Positions 49,760 to 59,412 are shown, counted from the first letter of the stretch. The stretch is 64,000 bases of DNA from Methanobrevibacter arboriphilus JCM 13429 = DSM 1125 (GCF_002072215.1 NZ_JXMW01000001.1:186001-250000); one strand, 5' to 3'. Notes: generated from the letters alone by a model not told the origin. Made by a program: numbers and translations.

Positions 49760-50581
49760 TTACTCAATCATTTTTATTCCAACTTCTTTTTCTATTTTTT
49801 TGTAAATGTTGTTTATATCCTCATTAACTTTTAGTTTATCATCATAAAAAACATCATTTAATAAACCATACAATTTTATGTCAATTTTCTCTAATTGTTC
49901 ACCATTTTTAAATTTTTCAATAAAACTTGATAATATTTTTATAAAATCATCTTTATTAGTTCCTGAACGTTTCAATGTTTCATTTTCAATTTTCTCTAGG
50001 TAGTCAGTTATAATTTTTTTAATATCCTCTGGGATATAATAATAGCTAAATATATCCCTTCTAATTTCTTTTAAATACATATAAATATAGAGTTTATTAA
50101 TGAATATTGATAGTTCTTCATTTTTTATAATATCCCCATCTGATGCAAATTTTAGTATAGCATTATGAATATTACCTCTAAAAAGATTATAGTTTAAAGA
50201 CTTTTTTGAGTCTTGGTAGTTAGATAATTCTTTATATATACTTAATAACACTTTTTGTTTGTCATCATGTATTAATTGCTCTTTAAGATTTTCTTTTTGA
50301 ACATTTAATTGTTTTTTTAAACGTGTATTAGCTTTATTCATTTGAATTTCTAATCTTTCATCTGCTTTGTCTAATTGCTTTTTTATATTATTACTATTTT
50401 TATATTGAGTAAATAATAAACTTAAAATAGCTACAGTTGAAGCACATATAGAAATGGCATTAGCAAAACTCATGTTATTAGCAACTAAAATTGTTCCTAG
50501 TAATAATATTAATATTAAACCGATAATTAACCAAATTATTCCTTTGTTCCAAAAACTTTTTTTTGTTTCATCACTTGACAT
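49760..50581 (-). CDS. Two-TM coiled-coil protein, partner of the 972-residue gene
   Basis: A 273-residue protein with two adjacent membrane helices (~14-34 and ~37-60), then a long Lys/Gln/Glu-rich coiled coil (~68-120, with repeated NKANTRLKKQLN-type heptads), and a C-terminal helical domain (~125-273) with no motif I recognise. It starts 55 bases downstream of the 972-residue gene on the same strand, suggesting co-expression. A membrane-anchored coiled-coil effector next to a nuclease-like protein resembles the layout of several defence modules, but this is by analogy. It could equally be an unrelated membrane protein. Confidence 0.55.
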   Translation of the reverse strand: MSSDETKKSFWNKGIIWLIIGLILILLLGTILVANNMSFANAISICASTVAILSLLFTQYKNSNNIKKQLDKADERLEIQMNKANTRLKKQLNVQKENLKEQLIHDDKQKVLLSIYKELSNYQDSKKSLNYNLFRGNIHNAILKFASDGDIIKNEELSIFINKLYIYMYLKEIRRDIFSYYYIPEDIKKIITDYLEKIENETLKRSGTNKDDFIKILSSFIEKFKNGEQLEKIDIKLYGLLNDVFYDDKLKVNEDINNIYKKIEKEVGIKMIE

Positions 50582-50636
50582 AATAAATACTTTTTCTATT
50601 TTATTTTATTAACTTTTCTATTGTTTATTCTTTGAT

Positions 50637-53555
50637 TTAAAATAAAGGAATATGTTCTATATCATCATTCCAGAAATTATAACGATTTTTTAAAAATTTA
50701 TCAATTGCTTCTATGTTTGGGGTTGGTTGCCTACATTCTAAATCAAAAACTTGTAATGAAGTAATCATTACAAAATTCATGTGAAAAATAAATTTATCTA
50801 AAGTAAATTCAGATAAAGAAATTTGTTTAGATGATTCTTTTTCATTTTCAGACCTTACAATTTCTAATTTTAAGTCATACCAAAAACCAGGGTCTGTTCC
50901 TAAAGGAGCAGGGTCTTTTTTTACCAATTCATTTGCACGATAATTAAGTGCAATATTATTAATTATTAAAAGAATATGCCAGTCTTTCCACCCCATTTTT
51001 CTTAATTCTCCAAGAACTTTTCTTGTAAACTTAGGGTTTTTTGTTAGTCTTTTAATTGTAAATTCAATTCCTTTTTTAGCTCGATTATATCTATTTTTGA
51101 TAGCTTCTTCAGAAATTTTTTTAGTATATGTAGGTCCAATTCCATCAGGCCATTTTAATTCTTCATGCTCAAAGGAACTGTTAAATTTTTTATTAGAGTA
51201 GGGTAATTTGCTAAATATAACTTCTTTATTCAAATCAGATTCAGGAAATAAACTATTGTATATTTTGTAATATGATCCCCCAAAAATCAATTTAGTCGCT
51301 AAACCCTTATTAAATGTAATTTTTATCATTTCATTAAGACCTTTTTGATTTAGAAGTGAGACATCTTGGAGAATTTCCAATAAAAATTCTAAAATCTTAT
51401 TTTCAAAATCAGACATTTTTATTTTGTCAGTTGGAGGAAGTAATAATTCCCATTGACTATTCTTGTTTGAAGGTTTTCTATTAAAGATTATTTCATCTGA
51501 TTGACTATTTGATGAGATTTCAATTTCTACATTAGTTTCAATTAGACATAAATCCTGTTTTAGGATATCTATTAGAAATATTTGTAAGGATGAAATAAAT
51601 TGTTCACTTAAAATGTTTAAATTATAATCATTTTTCCAATTGATATTCCATTTAATGCCAAAAGTCTTAAAAACAATATTTCTAGAAATTCCACAGTCTG
51701 AAAATGGCATACCCATAATTGATTTTTCAAGATTAGGCCAAATATCATCTAAATTATCTGAAAAGTTTGATTCTATTTCCTGTAAAATCAAATCAGTCAT
51801 CTCATTAATAGGATATTTATCTTCCATTTCAGAAACATATTCCTTTATCTCTTTATTGCTAAAGTTTTTTACAAACCATATTAATATACTTAGATGGTAA
51901 TAGCTTCTATCCACTAAATCATTATCCTGATCTGTTCCATCAGAAAACATATTGTAATATTCAATGGATAGTAAAAATTCATCTAAGAAACCATACCAAT
52001 ACCCAATAGCATAGTCATGGTTAGCTAGTAAAAATAAACCATTGTGAATGAATTTTTTTACACTATCTTTATTAGAATTCAATGCAATGAATACAGTGAT
52101 CATAGCGTAATATTTAGCTGCATGATAAAGTCCTAGTTCAGCATACCAATGAGATATTAATCTTGTAGTTAACAAAGACCCATAAAGTGTTTCATCAGAA
52201 AACCATTTCATTTTTGTATTATGGAGGCTATTTATTGCTTTAACAATATTTCTACGTTCGTAAAATCTCATTGCTCTATCTCTATTATTTTCTGCAACTT
52301 GGAATCCTCCAACTTTTTCTCCAACTAAAATATCAGTCCGTTCTATTAAATAATCATATTGTGAATGATTTTCAATTATTGGTGCAAAAAAATTAATTCT
52401 ATCTGAAAAAGTCTCTATAGGGAATAGGGGAACATTTTCAACATTTTCTATTAACTCAATCCAAGATTTCATAACAATTTCAACAGTGACATCAATATCA
52501 TTTAGAAAAGGATTTAAATGTTGATATCCTCGTAATTCTAACAATGACAATCTTTTGGCTCCAAAATTACTAGATTCAATATCTTTTTCAACAATACTGA
52601 TGAGTTTTCCATGCCAATTGTTTAAAATATTTTTATCTATTTCAATTATATTTCTATGTTCTGCTTCAGCACAATATTGAAGTAAAACAACCCTATCTTC
52701 AAGTTCATTATAATTATCAACCTCCTCCAAATCATTGAAATATTCATTTATCAACGAAGATAAGCCCATTAAAGTATCTTTACCTCTTAAATTAGCTATG
52801 ATATATTCATATATAGCTTGATTTTTCAATTTTTGTGGAAAATCATTTTCAAAAAAATATTTTATTTTATCCATCCAAAAGTTAATATCTTGTTTATATT
52901 CTTCATTAAAATAAGAGTTTCTAAGAGTATTTTTTATTTCAACAAAATCAGCATAATTGAAAGGATCAGATTCTTTCCATTTATTAAAAATATTATTATA
53001 TTCATCATCATTAATTTTAGGATACAACTCAGAGGGAATGTTTAAAAATTCATTCGCTATCCAAAAAATATCTTTCTCTGCTAATAATTCAGAAATAGCA
53101 TTGATATCTAGGACTTCTAATTCTAAAGAATAATCTTCTCTGATAAATTTTTGTAGCTCATGTGTCTTTGAAATTGGAATAGCTTCAGTTGTGAAAAAGT
53201 AAACTATTTCAACATTATCTCCTTGGCTCACAATTTTTTTAATATCATTTTTTATTTTTGTTGGTATACCTCCTTTTTGAGTTGTACAAGCACCAACAAT
53301 TTTTTTATCAGATTTTAATTTGAAGAAAGAAGAATCTTTTAAGGAGGTTTCTTTAATATATGTAGAAAAAGATTCAAAATCTCTTCCTTGATCTCCTCCA
53401 CTAGTAACTGGACCTGTTGCGGGTAATATATTACTACATATTCTTGATCTTGTCAGATGTCTGCATATATCTTCAAATTTATGATGTTCATTGTTTGAAG
53501 AAAGTTGAGCTAAATGAAATTTTATTTGGTTTGTTATTTCTAAATTTCCTGCCAT
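50637..53555 (-). CDS. 972-residue protein with a nuclease-like N-terminus, putative defence protein
   Basis: Residues ~1-180 look like a Mrr/PD-(D/E)XK-related domain: HKFEDICRHL with Glu28, then ATGPVTSGGDQGRDFESF with Asp55 and Asp59, and the core strand KKIVGACTTQKGG with Gln93-Lys94, then KIKNDIKKIV and a Rossmann-like VEIVYFFTTEAI segment. Whether the catalytic set is complete is uncertain, because the usual E/Q-x-K spacing is altered. Residues ~200-960 are mainly helical, with repeat-like pairs such as YHAAKYYAMITVFIALNS and YWYGFLDEFLLSIEYYNMF (TPR-like). There is no helicase or NTPase motif. GGTGA precedes the ATG. It shares an operon with the two-TM protein. An antiviral role is inference from context. 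Confidence 0.6.
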   Translation of the reverse strand: MAGNLEITNQIKFHLAQLSSNNEHHKFEDICRHLTRSRICSNILPATGPVTSGGDQGRDFESFSTYIKETSLKDSSFFKLKSDKKIVGACTTQKGGIPTKIKNDIKKIVSQGDNVEIVYFFTTEAIPISKTHELQKFIREDYSLELEVLDINAISELLAEKDIFWIANEFLNIPSELYPKINDDEYNNIFNKWKESDPFNYADFVEIKNTLRNSYFNEEYKQDINFWMDKIKYFFENDFPQKLKNQAIYEYIIANLRGKDTLMGLSSLINEYFNDLEEVDNYNELEDRVVLLQYCAEAEHRNIIEIDKNILNNWHGKLISIVEKDIESSNFGAKRLSLLELRGYQHLNPFLNDIDVTVEIVMKSWIELIENVENVPLFPIETFSDRINFFAPIIENHSQYDYLIERTDILVGEKVGGFQVAENNRDRAMRFYERRNIVKAINSLHNTKMKWFSDETLYGSLLTTRLISHWYAELGLYHAAKYYAMITVFIALNSNKDSVKKFIHNGLFLLANHDYAIGYWYGFLDEFLLSIEYYNMFSDGTDQDNDLVDRSYYHLSILIWFVKNFSNKEIKEYVSEMEDKYPINEMTDLILQEIESNFSDNLDDIWPNLEKSIMGMPFSDCGISRNIVFKTFGIKWNINWKNDYNLNILSEQFISSLQIFLIDILKQDLCLIETNVEIEISSNSQSDEIIFNRKPSNKNSQWELLLPPTDKIKMSDFENKILEFLLEILQDVSLLNQKGLNEMIKITFNKGLATKLIFGGSYYKIYNSLFPESDLNKEVIFSKLPYSNKKFNSSFEHEELKWPDGIGPTYTKKISEEAIKNRYNRAKKGIEFTIKRLTKNPKFTRKVLGELRKMGWKDWHILLIINNIALNYRANELVKKDPAPLGTDPGFWYDLKLEIVRSENEKESSKQISLSEFTLDKFIFHMNFVMITSLQVFDLECRQPTPNIEAIDKFLKNRYNFWNDDIEHIPLF

Positions 53556-53761
53556 AAAATCACCATGATGTAATTAATTCATTTAGAATTTTTCATAATC
53601 TCACTTTTTTGTAGGCTTTAGAGTAGTTTTCAACATATTTTTTTCATTAGCTAATGAAAACCTATTTTAAAGTTCATATATGAATTTTTAGAAATTTTTC
53701 TTGAAAACAGATAACTAATTATACTATGATTAATACTTGCCAAAATGTACATTATTCTTAT

Positions 53762-53825
53762 TCTTTGCTGTATTTTAAAACTTCTTTTCCTAAAACCCTG
53801 TTAATTGATAAATTCTTTGTTTAAC
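53762..53825 (-). pseudogene. Winged-helix gene 3'-end relic 1
   Basis: The minus strand encodes KQRIYQLTG then, after a frameshift, LGKEVLKYSKE and a stop, matching the C-terminal end of the intact regulator at 55301-55576 (GRLYKLTSKGFEALEILK). Confidence 0.6.
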
Positions 53826-53871
53826 TTCATAATAAATATAATAATTATTTTAATTTTTATATAAATTATTC

Positions 53872-53935
53872 TATATATTTTAGGAGTTTTTTCCTTTTAT
53901 CCTGTTAATTTGATAAAATTCCATTGTTTAAATTC
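53872..53935 (-). pseudogene. Winged-helix gene 3'-end relic 2
   Basis: The DNA is clearly homologous to relic 1 (AAACAATGGAATTTTATCAA against AAACAAAGAATTTATCAA, then TTAACAGG). The frame has several stops, so this is the most decayed copy. Confidence 0.5.
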
Positions 53936-53950
53936 ATCATTTAATAATTA

Positions 53951-54025
53951 TTCTATACATTTATATGTATTTTTTATTATTATAATTTTCTATATTAATC
54001 ATACAGCAATAAATACCAATAAATT
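53951..54025. repeat. Long direct repeat, copy A
   Basis: TTCTATACA...TTTTTTATTATTATAATTTTC...TATTAATCATACA recurs at about 54930-54992 with few differences. The repeats lie between winged-helix relics, so they mark duplication of a unit. Confidence 0.75.
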
Positions 54026-54186
54026 AATAATTTATTAAAAAATAATATTTTTAGTTAATAGTTATTTAAATTCAAGATAAAACATTAATCATTAAAATAT
54101 TTTATAATATACTAAATCCTAAAATATAAATTAAATTATCCTACTTTTAAAAATAATTATACTTTTTGGTTATTAAAACTTAATTT

Positions 54187-54240
54187 TATATATGCTCTAA
54201 AATTTCTTTCCAAGATTTGTTAATTTATATAAGCTACTAA
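54187..54240 (-). pseudogene. Winged-helix gene 3'-end relic 3
   Basis: The minus strand reads SSLYKLTNLGK then, with one base missing, EILEHI and stop. It matches the intact regulator's end. Confidence 0.6.
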
Positions 54241-54302
54241 TTTATAGTAAATAATTAAAAGTTATCTTAAAAAATACGAAATAATTTCAACTAAAAGGAA
54301 AC

Positions 54303-54813
54303 TTAAATAATTCCTTGTATATTCAAAATCGTACACGAAAGGTATATTAAAGTAAGTAATATGCCTCCAATAAATAAATAAACTCCGTGATCAATATTTT
54401 TACCTTTATTTTCTAAAATTTTATTACTTTTTTTTAAATTCTTTTTTATAATGTTCTATTAATAAAAATTTTAGTTCTTTTTTGTCATTTTTACATTCAT
54501 ATAATTCACTTTTTTCAGTATCAGGAATATAATTATAATCACTAGTTGAAAAAGCCTTTAGAAAGAAAATTATAGAAAGGGCATATAGAATTAGTGGCAA
54601 TATATACAAAATAAAATGAAAAATAGACCAATTACTAAAATAATTATTCTGACTTAATAAAGGTAATCCTCCTTGAAATGTTAAAATGATTCCTGCAACT
54701 GCCAAAAGATTACTTGCTTTACCTTCTAATATCCCTAATCTATTATATTCATTATAAAAATCTTCTTTTAGTAATTCATATAAAAAATTATCATCATCAT
54801 GAGTATTTGACAT
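54303..54813 (-). pseudogene. PycTM/SLATT-like membrane protein, frameshifted at an A8 tract
   Basis: The first frame (54424-54813, about 129 residues) has a conserved-looking helix (LLKEDFYNEYNRLGILEGKASN), two membrane segments (LLAVAGIILTFQGGL, ~35-55; FHFILYILPLILYALSIIFF, ~66-88), then a cytoplasmic helix, and ends at FKKK-stop on eight A residues (AAAAAAAAG on the minus strand). One base shorter, the frame would run on through SNKILENKGKNIDHG and a third membrane segment (VYLFIGGILLTLIYLSCTI) to a stop at 54303-54305, giving ~169 residues. That layout resembles Pycsar-type TM effectors, though no cyclase gene is nearby. AAGGAGAT precedes the ATG at 54813. Confidence 0.65.
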
Positions 54814-54859
54814 CAAATATCTCCTTCTTTGAATAATTCAAAAGTAATGCTTATTGGAT

Positions 54860-54915
54860 TAATTTATTCAAAACTTCTTTCATTTCAATTATTATATATA
54901 AATTCCTTGTTAAAT
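54860..54915 (-). pseudogene. Possible winged-helix relic 4
   Basis: The minus strand reads ACAAGGAATTTATATATAA then GAAATGAAAGAAGTTTTGAA, similar to relic ends but with stops. This is the weakest of the set. Confidence 0.35.
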
Positions 54916-54929
54916 TCATTATTAAATAT

Positions 54930-54992
54930 TAATTCTATACAATTATCAGTATTTTTTATTATTATAATTTTCTATATTAATCATACAATAAT
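54930..54992. repeat. Long direct repeat, copy B
   Basis: This is the second copy of the repeat at 53951-54025; TTTCTATATTAATCATACA is identical in both. Confidence 0.75.
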
Positions 54993-55242
54993 AAAGCTAA
55001 AATGAATAATCTATTAAAAAAAATTAAAAACAACGAATCAAATAACAATCATAAATAACACTTTAACATGATAAAATAAAACAAAGAATATAGAATACTG
55101 CCTATTTAATAAACCATTACTTCAAAAATCTTAATACCATATAAAGTTCTTATAGTTTTACTAGTTTAAATATAGATAACTTAGAAGAATTATATAAAAA
55201 TTTAGTAATTTATATTAAGATTTTCAATAATATTTTTTTTAA

Positions 55243-55300
55243 TTAAGTGTGTTTTAATACTTCTTTTCCAAGTTCTTTAATTTTATATAATCTTCCTTGA
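55243..55300 (-). pseudogene. Winged-helix gene 3'-end relic 5, abutting the intact gene
   Basis: Directly after the stop of the intact regulator the minus strand encodes YNQGRLYKIKELGKEVLKHT and a stop. It is a clean, in-frame second C-terminus, left by a tandem duplication or recombination. Confidence 0.75.
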
Positions 55301-55576
55301 TTATATGTTATTTTTTAATATTTCGAGAGCTTCAAATCCTTTAGAGGTTAATTTATATAATCTACCCTTTTTAACATCATCATCTAAAACTTCAACCATT
55401 TCATGCTCTCTAAGTTCTTTTAATGCTCTACTTGTTTCTCGCATTGGAATTTTAAGAGATTTGGAAATATCTGTTGGAGTTTTAAACTTATTATTTATAT
55501 CTGAAATAACTAAAATTCTATATTTTCCAGCTTTAAGAAAACTTATTTCTTTATAAAACTCTTTTTTAATATCCAT
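55301..55576 (-). CDS. Small winged-helix transcriptional regulator (ArsR/MarR-like)
   Basis: A 91-residue protein that is one winged helix: KAGKYRILVISDINNKFKTP (helices 1-2), TPTDISKSLKIPMRETSRALKELREHEMVEVL (recognition helix) and the wing VKKGRLYKLTSKGFEALEIL. It should bind DNA as a dimer. There is no ribosome site before the ATG; transcripts may be leaderless. It is the only intact member of a local family: at least three clear and two weak copies of its 3' end lie within 1.8 kb downstream on the same strand. Confidence 0.85.
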   Translation of the reverse strand: MDIKKEFYKEISFLKAGKYRILVISDINNKFKTPTDISKSLKIPMRETSRALKELREHEMVEVLDDDVKKGRLYKLTSKGFEALEILKNNI

Positions 55577-55733
55577 ATATATGTATTAAAATATTTTATA
55601 ATAAAGTTTTAAATGTGAAATAATATTTTTTAATCTTTTTTACACAACATTTATATTCCATTTTATATTATATTAATATAGATTAAAAAATCTACAAAAA
55701 AGTTTATAAAAAATTTATATGAGGTAAAATTTT

Positions 55734-56096
55734 ATGGAGAAAAATAAAAAAATTATTATAGGAGTTATAATAGCTGTTGTTGCTGTTGTTGTAGTATTTA
55801 GTGTAATATCAAGTATGATGCCGATGACAATAGATGAAGAACATGATTTAAATAATAAAGAAATGTTTTTAAATGCAGAACATCTTTATACAATAGCTGA
55901 ACCAAGTGAATTAGATGAACAAGGTGTAAAAATATATGTAAGTAACTATTTAAAAGAAGTAAATAAAGAACTAGGTACAAATTATGCCGTTTATGAAATT
56001 GATGAAACAAATAACTATTGGACAGCAGTAGTCAAAAATTTCGGCTTATTTATAATTAGTAAAGAGACTGGTGAAATAAAATACATACTATACTAA
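55734..56096 (+). CDS. Membrane-anchored small protein, PepSY-like
   Basis: A 120-residue protein with an N-terminal anchor (~7-30, IIIGVIIAVVAVVVVFSVI) and an extracytoplasmic domain of ~90 residues ending in FGLFIISKETGEIKYILY, which resembles a PepSY-type strand-turn-strand. GAGGT lies at good spacing before the ATG. It is divergent from the winged-helix gene, so that regulator may control it; this is positional inference only. The anchor-plus-domain layout resembles the PepSY protein at 47.4 kb, though the two are not close in sequence. Confidence 0.6.
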   Translation: MEKNKKIIIGVIIAVVAVVVVFSVISSMMPMTIDEEHDLNNKEMFLNAEHLYTIAEPSELDEQGVKIYVSNYLKEVNKELGTNYAVYEIDETNNYWTAVVKNFGLFIISKETGEIKYILY

Positions 56097-57301
56097 AAAA
56101 AAAAGAAAATAATTAAACAAAAACCAATTGAAGGAACTTAATTAAAAAAAAATAATTCCTTCAATCACTATTTTTCAATATTATATTTTCAATAATATTT
56201 CATAGATTAAAACTTAAACATTCTTATTTTCAATGAATAATAATTTCTAAATTCTTAAAAAAGGGGTTACCGTTTCATCAAAAATAACCTAATAACAACC
56301 AGTTATAAGCAATATTATTTTTTTACCAGCATAACAGCTCTTAAAAACTAGTAAAACAGCTATGAAAGATGCTATGGAGCGTTATAACTCTGCTAAGTTG
56401 CCATATGTTGACGGTTTACTATAGATAAAACGGGACATAAAGGTTCAACTTGCACTATAGTATATATTATTTTCTAATAAACTCCTTAAAATATATATTT
56501 ACTATACCTTATAACTATTAAATAGTTAAATAATCGATTGAAAAAGTTTAAAAGATTTTAATTAGTTTAAATCCTATGAAAATAAATTTAATAGAAGAAT
56601 TTTATATCTTAAATTATAATTTTAATAAAATATACTAAATAAAATTTATAATAATAGAATTATCCTTAAAAAATAGACTAATATTAGCTATATAATAAGT
56701 TTTTTGGGAAGTATTGACTATGGTTTATTGAAAAAACTTTTATAATAGTAATTTAGGTATTAGATTATAATATTTTTCAACTAATATTATTATATAATTA
56801 TTATATAGTAACTAATATAATTTTAAGAAGCATATTAGACTAATTATTATATTAAATAGAATATTATTTAGAGATTTTCTTCAACGGATTAATTAATGAG
56901 AATATTTAATTTTATAATATTTATCGAATTTCCATGAAAAAATAATTTAATTTTAAAATAAAAAATTTTTAAAAAAATATTATAATTTTTTTAGTTAAAA
57001 AAGAGCAGATTTTAATAAATACGATAAATCTAGATAATATATTATGAAAAAAAGAATAAAAAATTATAAATTAATTATTTGAAAGATTTATAATAATTAA
57101 AAAGTAATATGAGAATAAAATAGGCTCATTATTGAAAAATTCTTCATCGTGTTTAATGAATAGAAAAATAAAGAATAAATATTTATCATATTTATCGAAT
57201 TTACGTATAATCTATCTAAAAGTTAGAAAAAAATTTTTTAAAAAAATAATTAATAAAAAAAATAGATGAGAAAAGGGGAAATTAGATAAATTAGATAAAT
57301 A
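56097..57301. other. 1.2-kb gene-free stretch with a higher-GC relic
   Basis: Most of the stretch is AT-rich. At about 56255-56460 the composition rises and the plus strand encodes short out-of-frame pieces (TAMKDAMERYNSAKLPYV, then stop, then DKTGHKGSTCTIV in another frame), which look like a decayed gene. The first piece is faintly like a pseudomurein-binding repeat. The remainder (56470-57290) shows only AT-rich filler with TATCGAATTT repeated at 56924 and 57189. Confidence 0.4.
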
Positions 57302-59203
57302 TTATATTAATATATCCTCATCATATTTTTCCTCATTATTATCTTTTGGTTCATTATTATCCTTTATATCATTACTACCTTTTTCAAGAACATCTTTATA
57401 AACTGAAATAGTTGAAGGATTCCCCTCATCATTTGTAATAGCTATTTTACCTTGAGTAAAACCTTTGCCCAACATGGTTTTTTTAATATCATGATTACTA
57501 GGACGAGAATATTTAGAATCTATTTTTCCTTTATCAAAATAATCCATTAAAAGAAATCTAATCTTATCATTAACTTCAGAAACAGAAATATCCCTGCACT
57601 TTCCAGAGAAAAATTCATCACTATTAGGTACTTTGAAAAACTTATCAATAACCCAATTTAAAGGATCAGACCTCAAATCCCATTCATCCAACATAGTTTT
57701 TCTAGATTCTTCAGAAAACAAATTATTCCTATTATCATAAAAAAGATTAATGGACTTATATATTAGTTTGGCTAAGCCTTTATCATATTTTCCATTATTT
57801 ATATTATGCTGTAAAGTATCATCTTTTTTATCTTCAGATACTTTATTTTCAGCTTTTATCAATATTAATCGTCTTTTATAACCACTACCCTCAACACGAG
57901 GCAAAGTATTCGTACTTCCAAATAACTTAGGAGTATTATATTGATTTAATGGTAATCTTCCATTTTCTCCTTTAACTTCTATTTGAATACCATTACCACT
58001 GACAAAAGTATTTAGCTTACCAATATTTTTCCAAGATTCGGTTTGAAGATCGTCATCGATATTTATATCTACATCTATTGCAGGATACAATGAAAATCTA
58101 TCATTTTTAATAATATCAGGTATAGGAACCTCAGAATAACTAAAAATCCTTTTTAAAATAGTTAATAAAGTACTTTTACCAGTACCTGGCGGTCCGAGAA
58201 ATATAGTGAAAATTTGAGGATAATTAATAGGCATACAAACATTACCAACACACTTATAAAAATTATCAATATTTTCCTCAAAACCAAGGCTTTCAGATTT
58301 TAATATATCATTTACAATATTTTCAATCTTATTTTCTTCATCATCTTCAAAAGAAGGATTCCATTCAAAAGGAAATACTCTTTTTGGCACAGCATTTACA
58401 TTAAATTCGCCATCATTAAAAATATAATCCTCATCATTTAATTTTAATGTTCCATTTGTAAATTCTAATAAAGTATAATCTTTCTCTATGCTTCTTGTAA
58501 TAAACTTTAAAACACTGGCACAAATACTTTTACTAATTTTATTTGAACCAAATGCTTTATTACAATAATCTGTTATTTCTTTAATAGAAATATTTTTTAT
58601 TTGCTCTTTACCTTTTGAATTTTTAATCTTAGCATAATACTTCAAGGTAGAATGATCAACATATAACTTTGCATATTGTTCTATTGAATCTACTAATAAT
58701 TTTGTATTAGGCTGACCATCATTTTCAAGAATATTATAAATTTTACCATCAACAAATTTTTTAATATATTTTCCTTCATTAATATTTTTTATTTCTTTAG
58801 CAATATTTATTATATCATCAACAATATCATTGGGAAATAACTCCCTAAGTTTTTTAGTTTTAGTTAATTCCTTATTATTTTTTTTAAATATAGGTTTAAT
58901 TAGAGATATTATTTTATTTCCATTCTCTTTTGCTTTTATAGAGCTCTCAATAATATAAATTATCTCATTATGGTATAATTTTTTATGACATAAGTAATTC
59001 ACCAAACCAATAGCTTGTTCTTCTTTAAAACAATTCTTCTCTAGTATTTTTATTAATTTAATAAAAAGTCGCTCTTTATCTATTTTAGCTTTTTCTTCTT
59101 GTTCAAATAATTCTTTTCTTTTAGCATCAATTTCAGATTTAGTAGCTAAAACTACTTTCAAACTAGAATTATTATTTATAAAAAGGGTTTCATTTTTATT
59201 CAT
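57302..59203 (-). CDS. SF3 helicase / D5-like replication protein
   Basis: A 633-residue protein of the primase-helicase type found in archaeal and phage replicons. Residues ~1-200 are helical and lysine-rich without a recognisable primase active site. Residues ~230-300 resemble the D5-N region, and ~305-480 is an SF3 helicase: Walker A GPPGTGKST (337-345), a Walker B stretch DVDINIDDDLQ, and the sensor-like PKLFGSTNTLPRVEGSGYKRR. The C-terminal ~100 residues include a winged-helix-like segment (VSEVNDKIRFLLMDYF ... SNHDIKKTMLGKGF) and an Asn/Glu-rich tail. AGAGGAGG precedes the ATG; its start overlaps the stop of the 74-codon gene (ATGA). It probably replicates the integrated element. Confidence 0.85.
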   Translation of the reverse strand: MNKNETLFINNNSSLKVVLATKSEIDAKRKELFEQEEKAKIDKERLFIKLIKILEKNCFKEEQAIGLVNYLCHKKLYHNEIIYIIESSIKAKENGNKIISLIKPIFKKNNKELTKTKKLRELFPNDIVDDIINIAKEIKNINEGKYIKKFVDGKIYNILENDGQPNTKLLVDSIEQYAKLYVDHSTLKYYAKIKNSKGKEQIKNISIKEITDYCNKAFGSNKISKSICASVLKFITRSIEKDYTLLEFTNGTLKLNDEDYIFNDGEFNVNAVPKRVFPFEWNPSFEDDEENKIENIVNDILKSESLGFEENIDNFYKCVGNVCMPINYPQIFTIFLGPPGTGKSTLLTILKRIFSYSEVPIPDIIKNDRFSLYPAIDVDINIDDDLQTESWKNIGKLNTFVSGNGIQIEVKGENGRLPLNQYNTPKLFGSTNTLPRVEGSGYKRRLILIKAENKVSEDKKDDTLQHNINNGKYDKGLAKLIYKSINLFYDNRNNLFSEESRKTMLDEWDLRSDPLNWVIDKFFKVPNSDEFFSGKCRDISVSEVNDKIRFLLMDYFDKGKIDSKYSRPSNHDIKKTMLGKGFTQGKIAITNDEGNPSTISVYKDVLEKGSNDIKDNNEPKDNNEEKYDEDILI

Positions 59204-59412
59204 AAAAATCCTCCTCTAAATAATTGAAAAATATTTATATTACAAGAAAGATAGTTATAATAGAGGATATTGAAAATTGTAGGTTCTGTAGGTAGCATTA
59301 CTAACACTTTAATATCCTCATTATCACTTTTACAAGTCTCACATCTTTTATATTCATTATTTACTCTTTTTAAAATACTTAAATTATTTTCAATCTTCTT
59401 TTTTAGTGTCAT
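59200..59412 (-). CDS. Small cysteine-containing protein upstream of the helicase
   Basis: About 70 residues. There is a basic N-terminal helix (TLKKKIENNLSILKRVNNEY) with a single CxxC pair (RCETCKSD), then a hydrophobic C-terminal half. The coding end contains the ribosome site of the helicase gene, and stop and start overlap as ATGA, so the two are translationally coupled. GGTGATC precedes the ATG at 59412; the frame is open to an ATG at 59424. Function unknown. A single CxxC could complete a zinc site in a dimer. Confidence 0.6.
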   Translation of the reverse strand: MTLKKKIENNLSILKRVNNEYKRCETCKSDNEDIKVLVMLPTEPTIFNILYYNYLSCNINIFQLFRGGFL

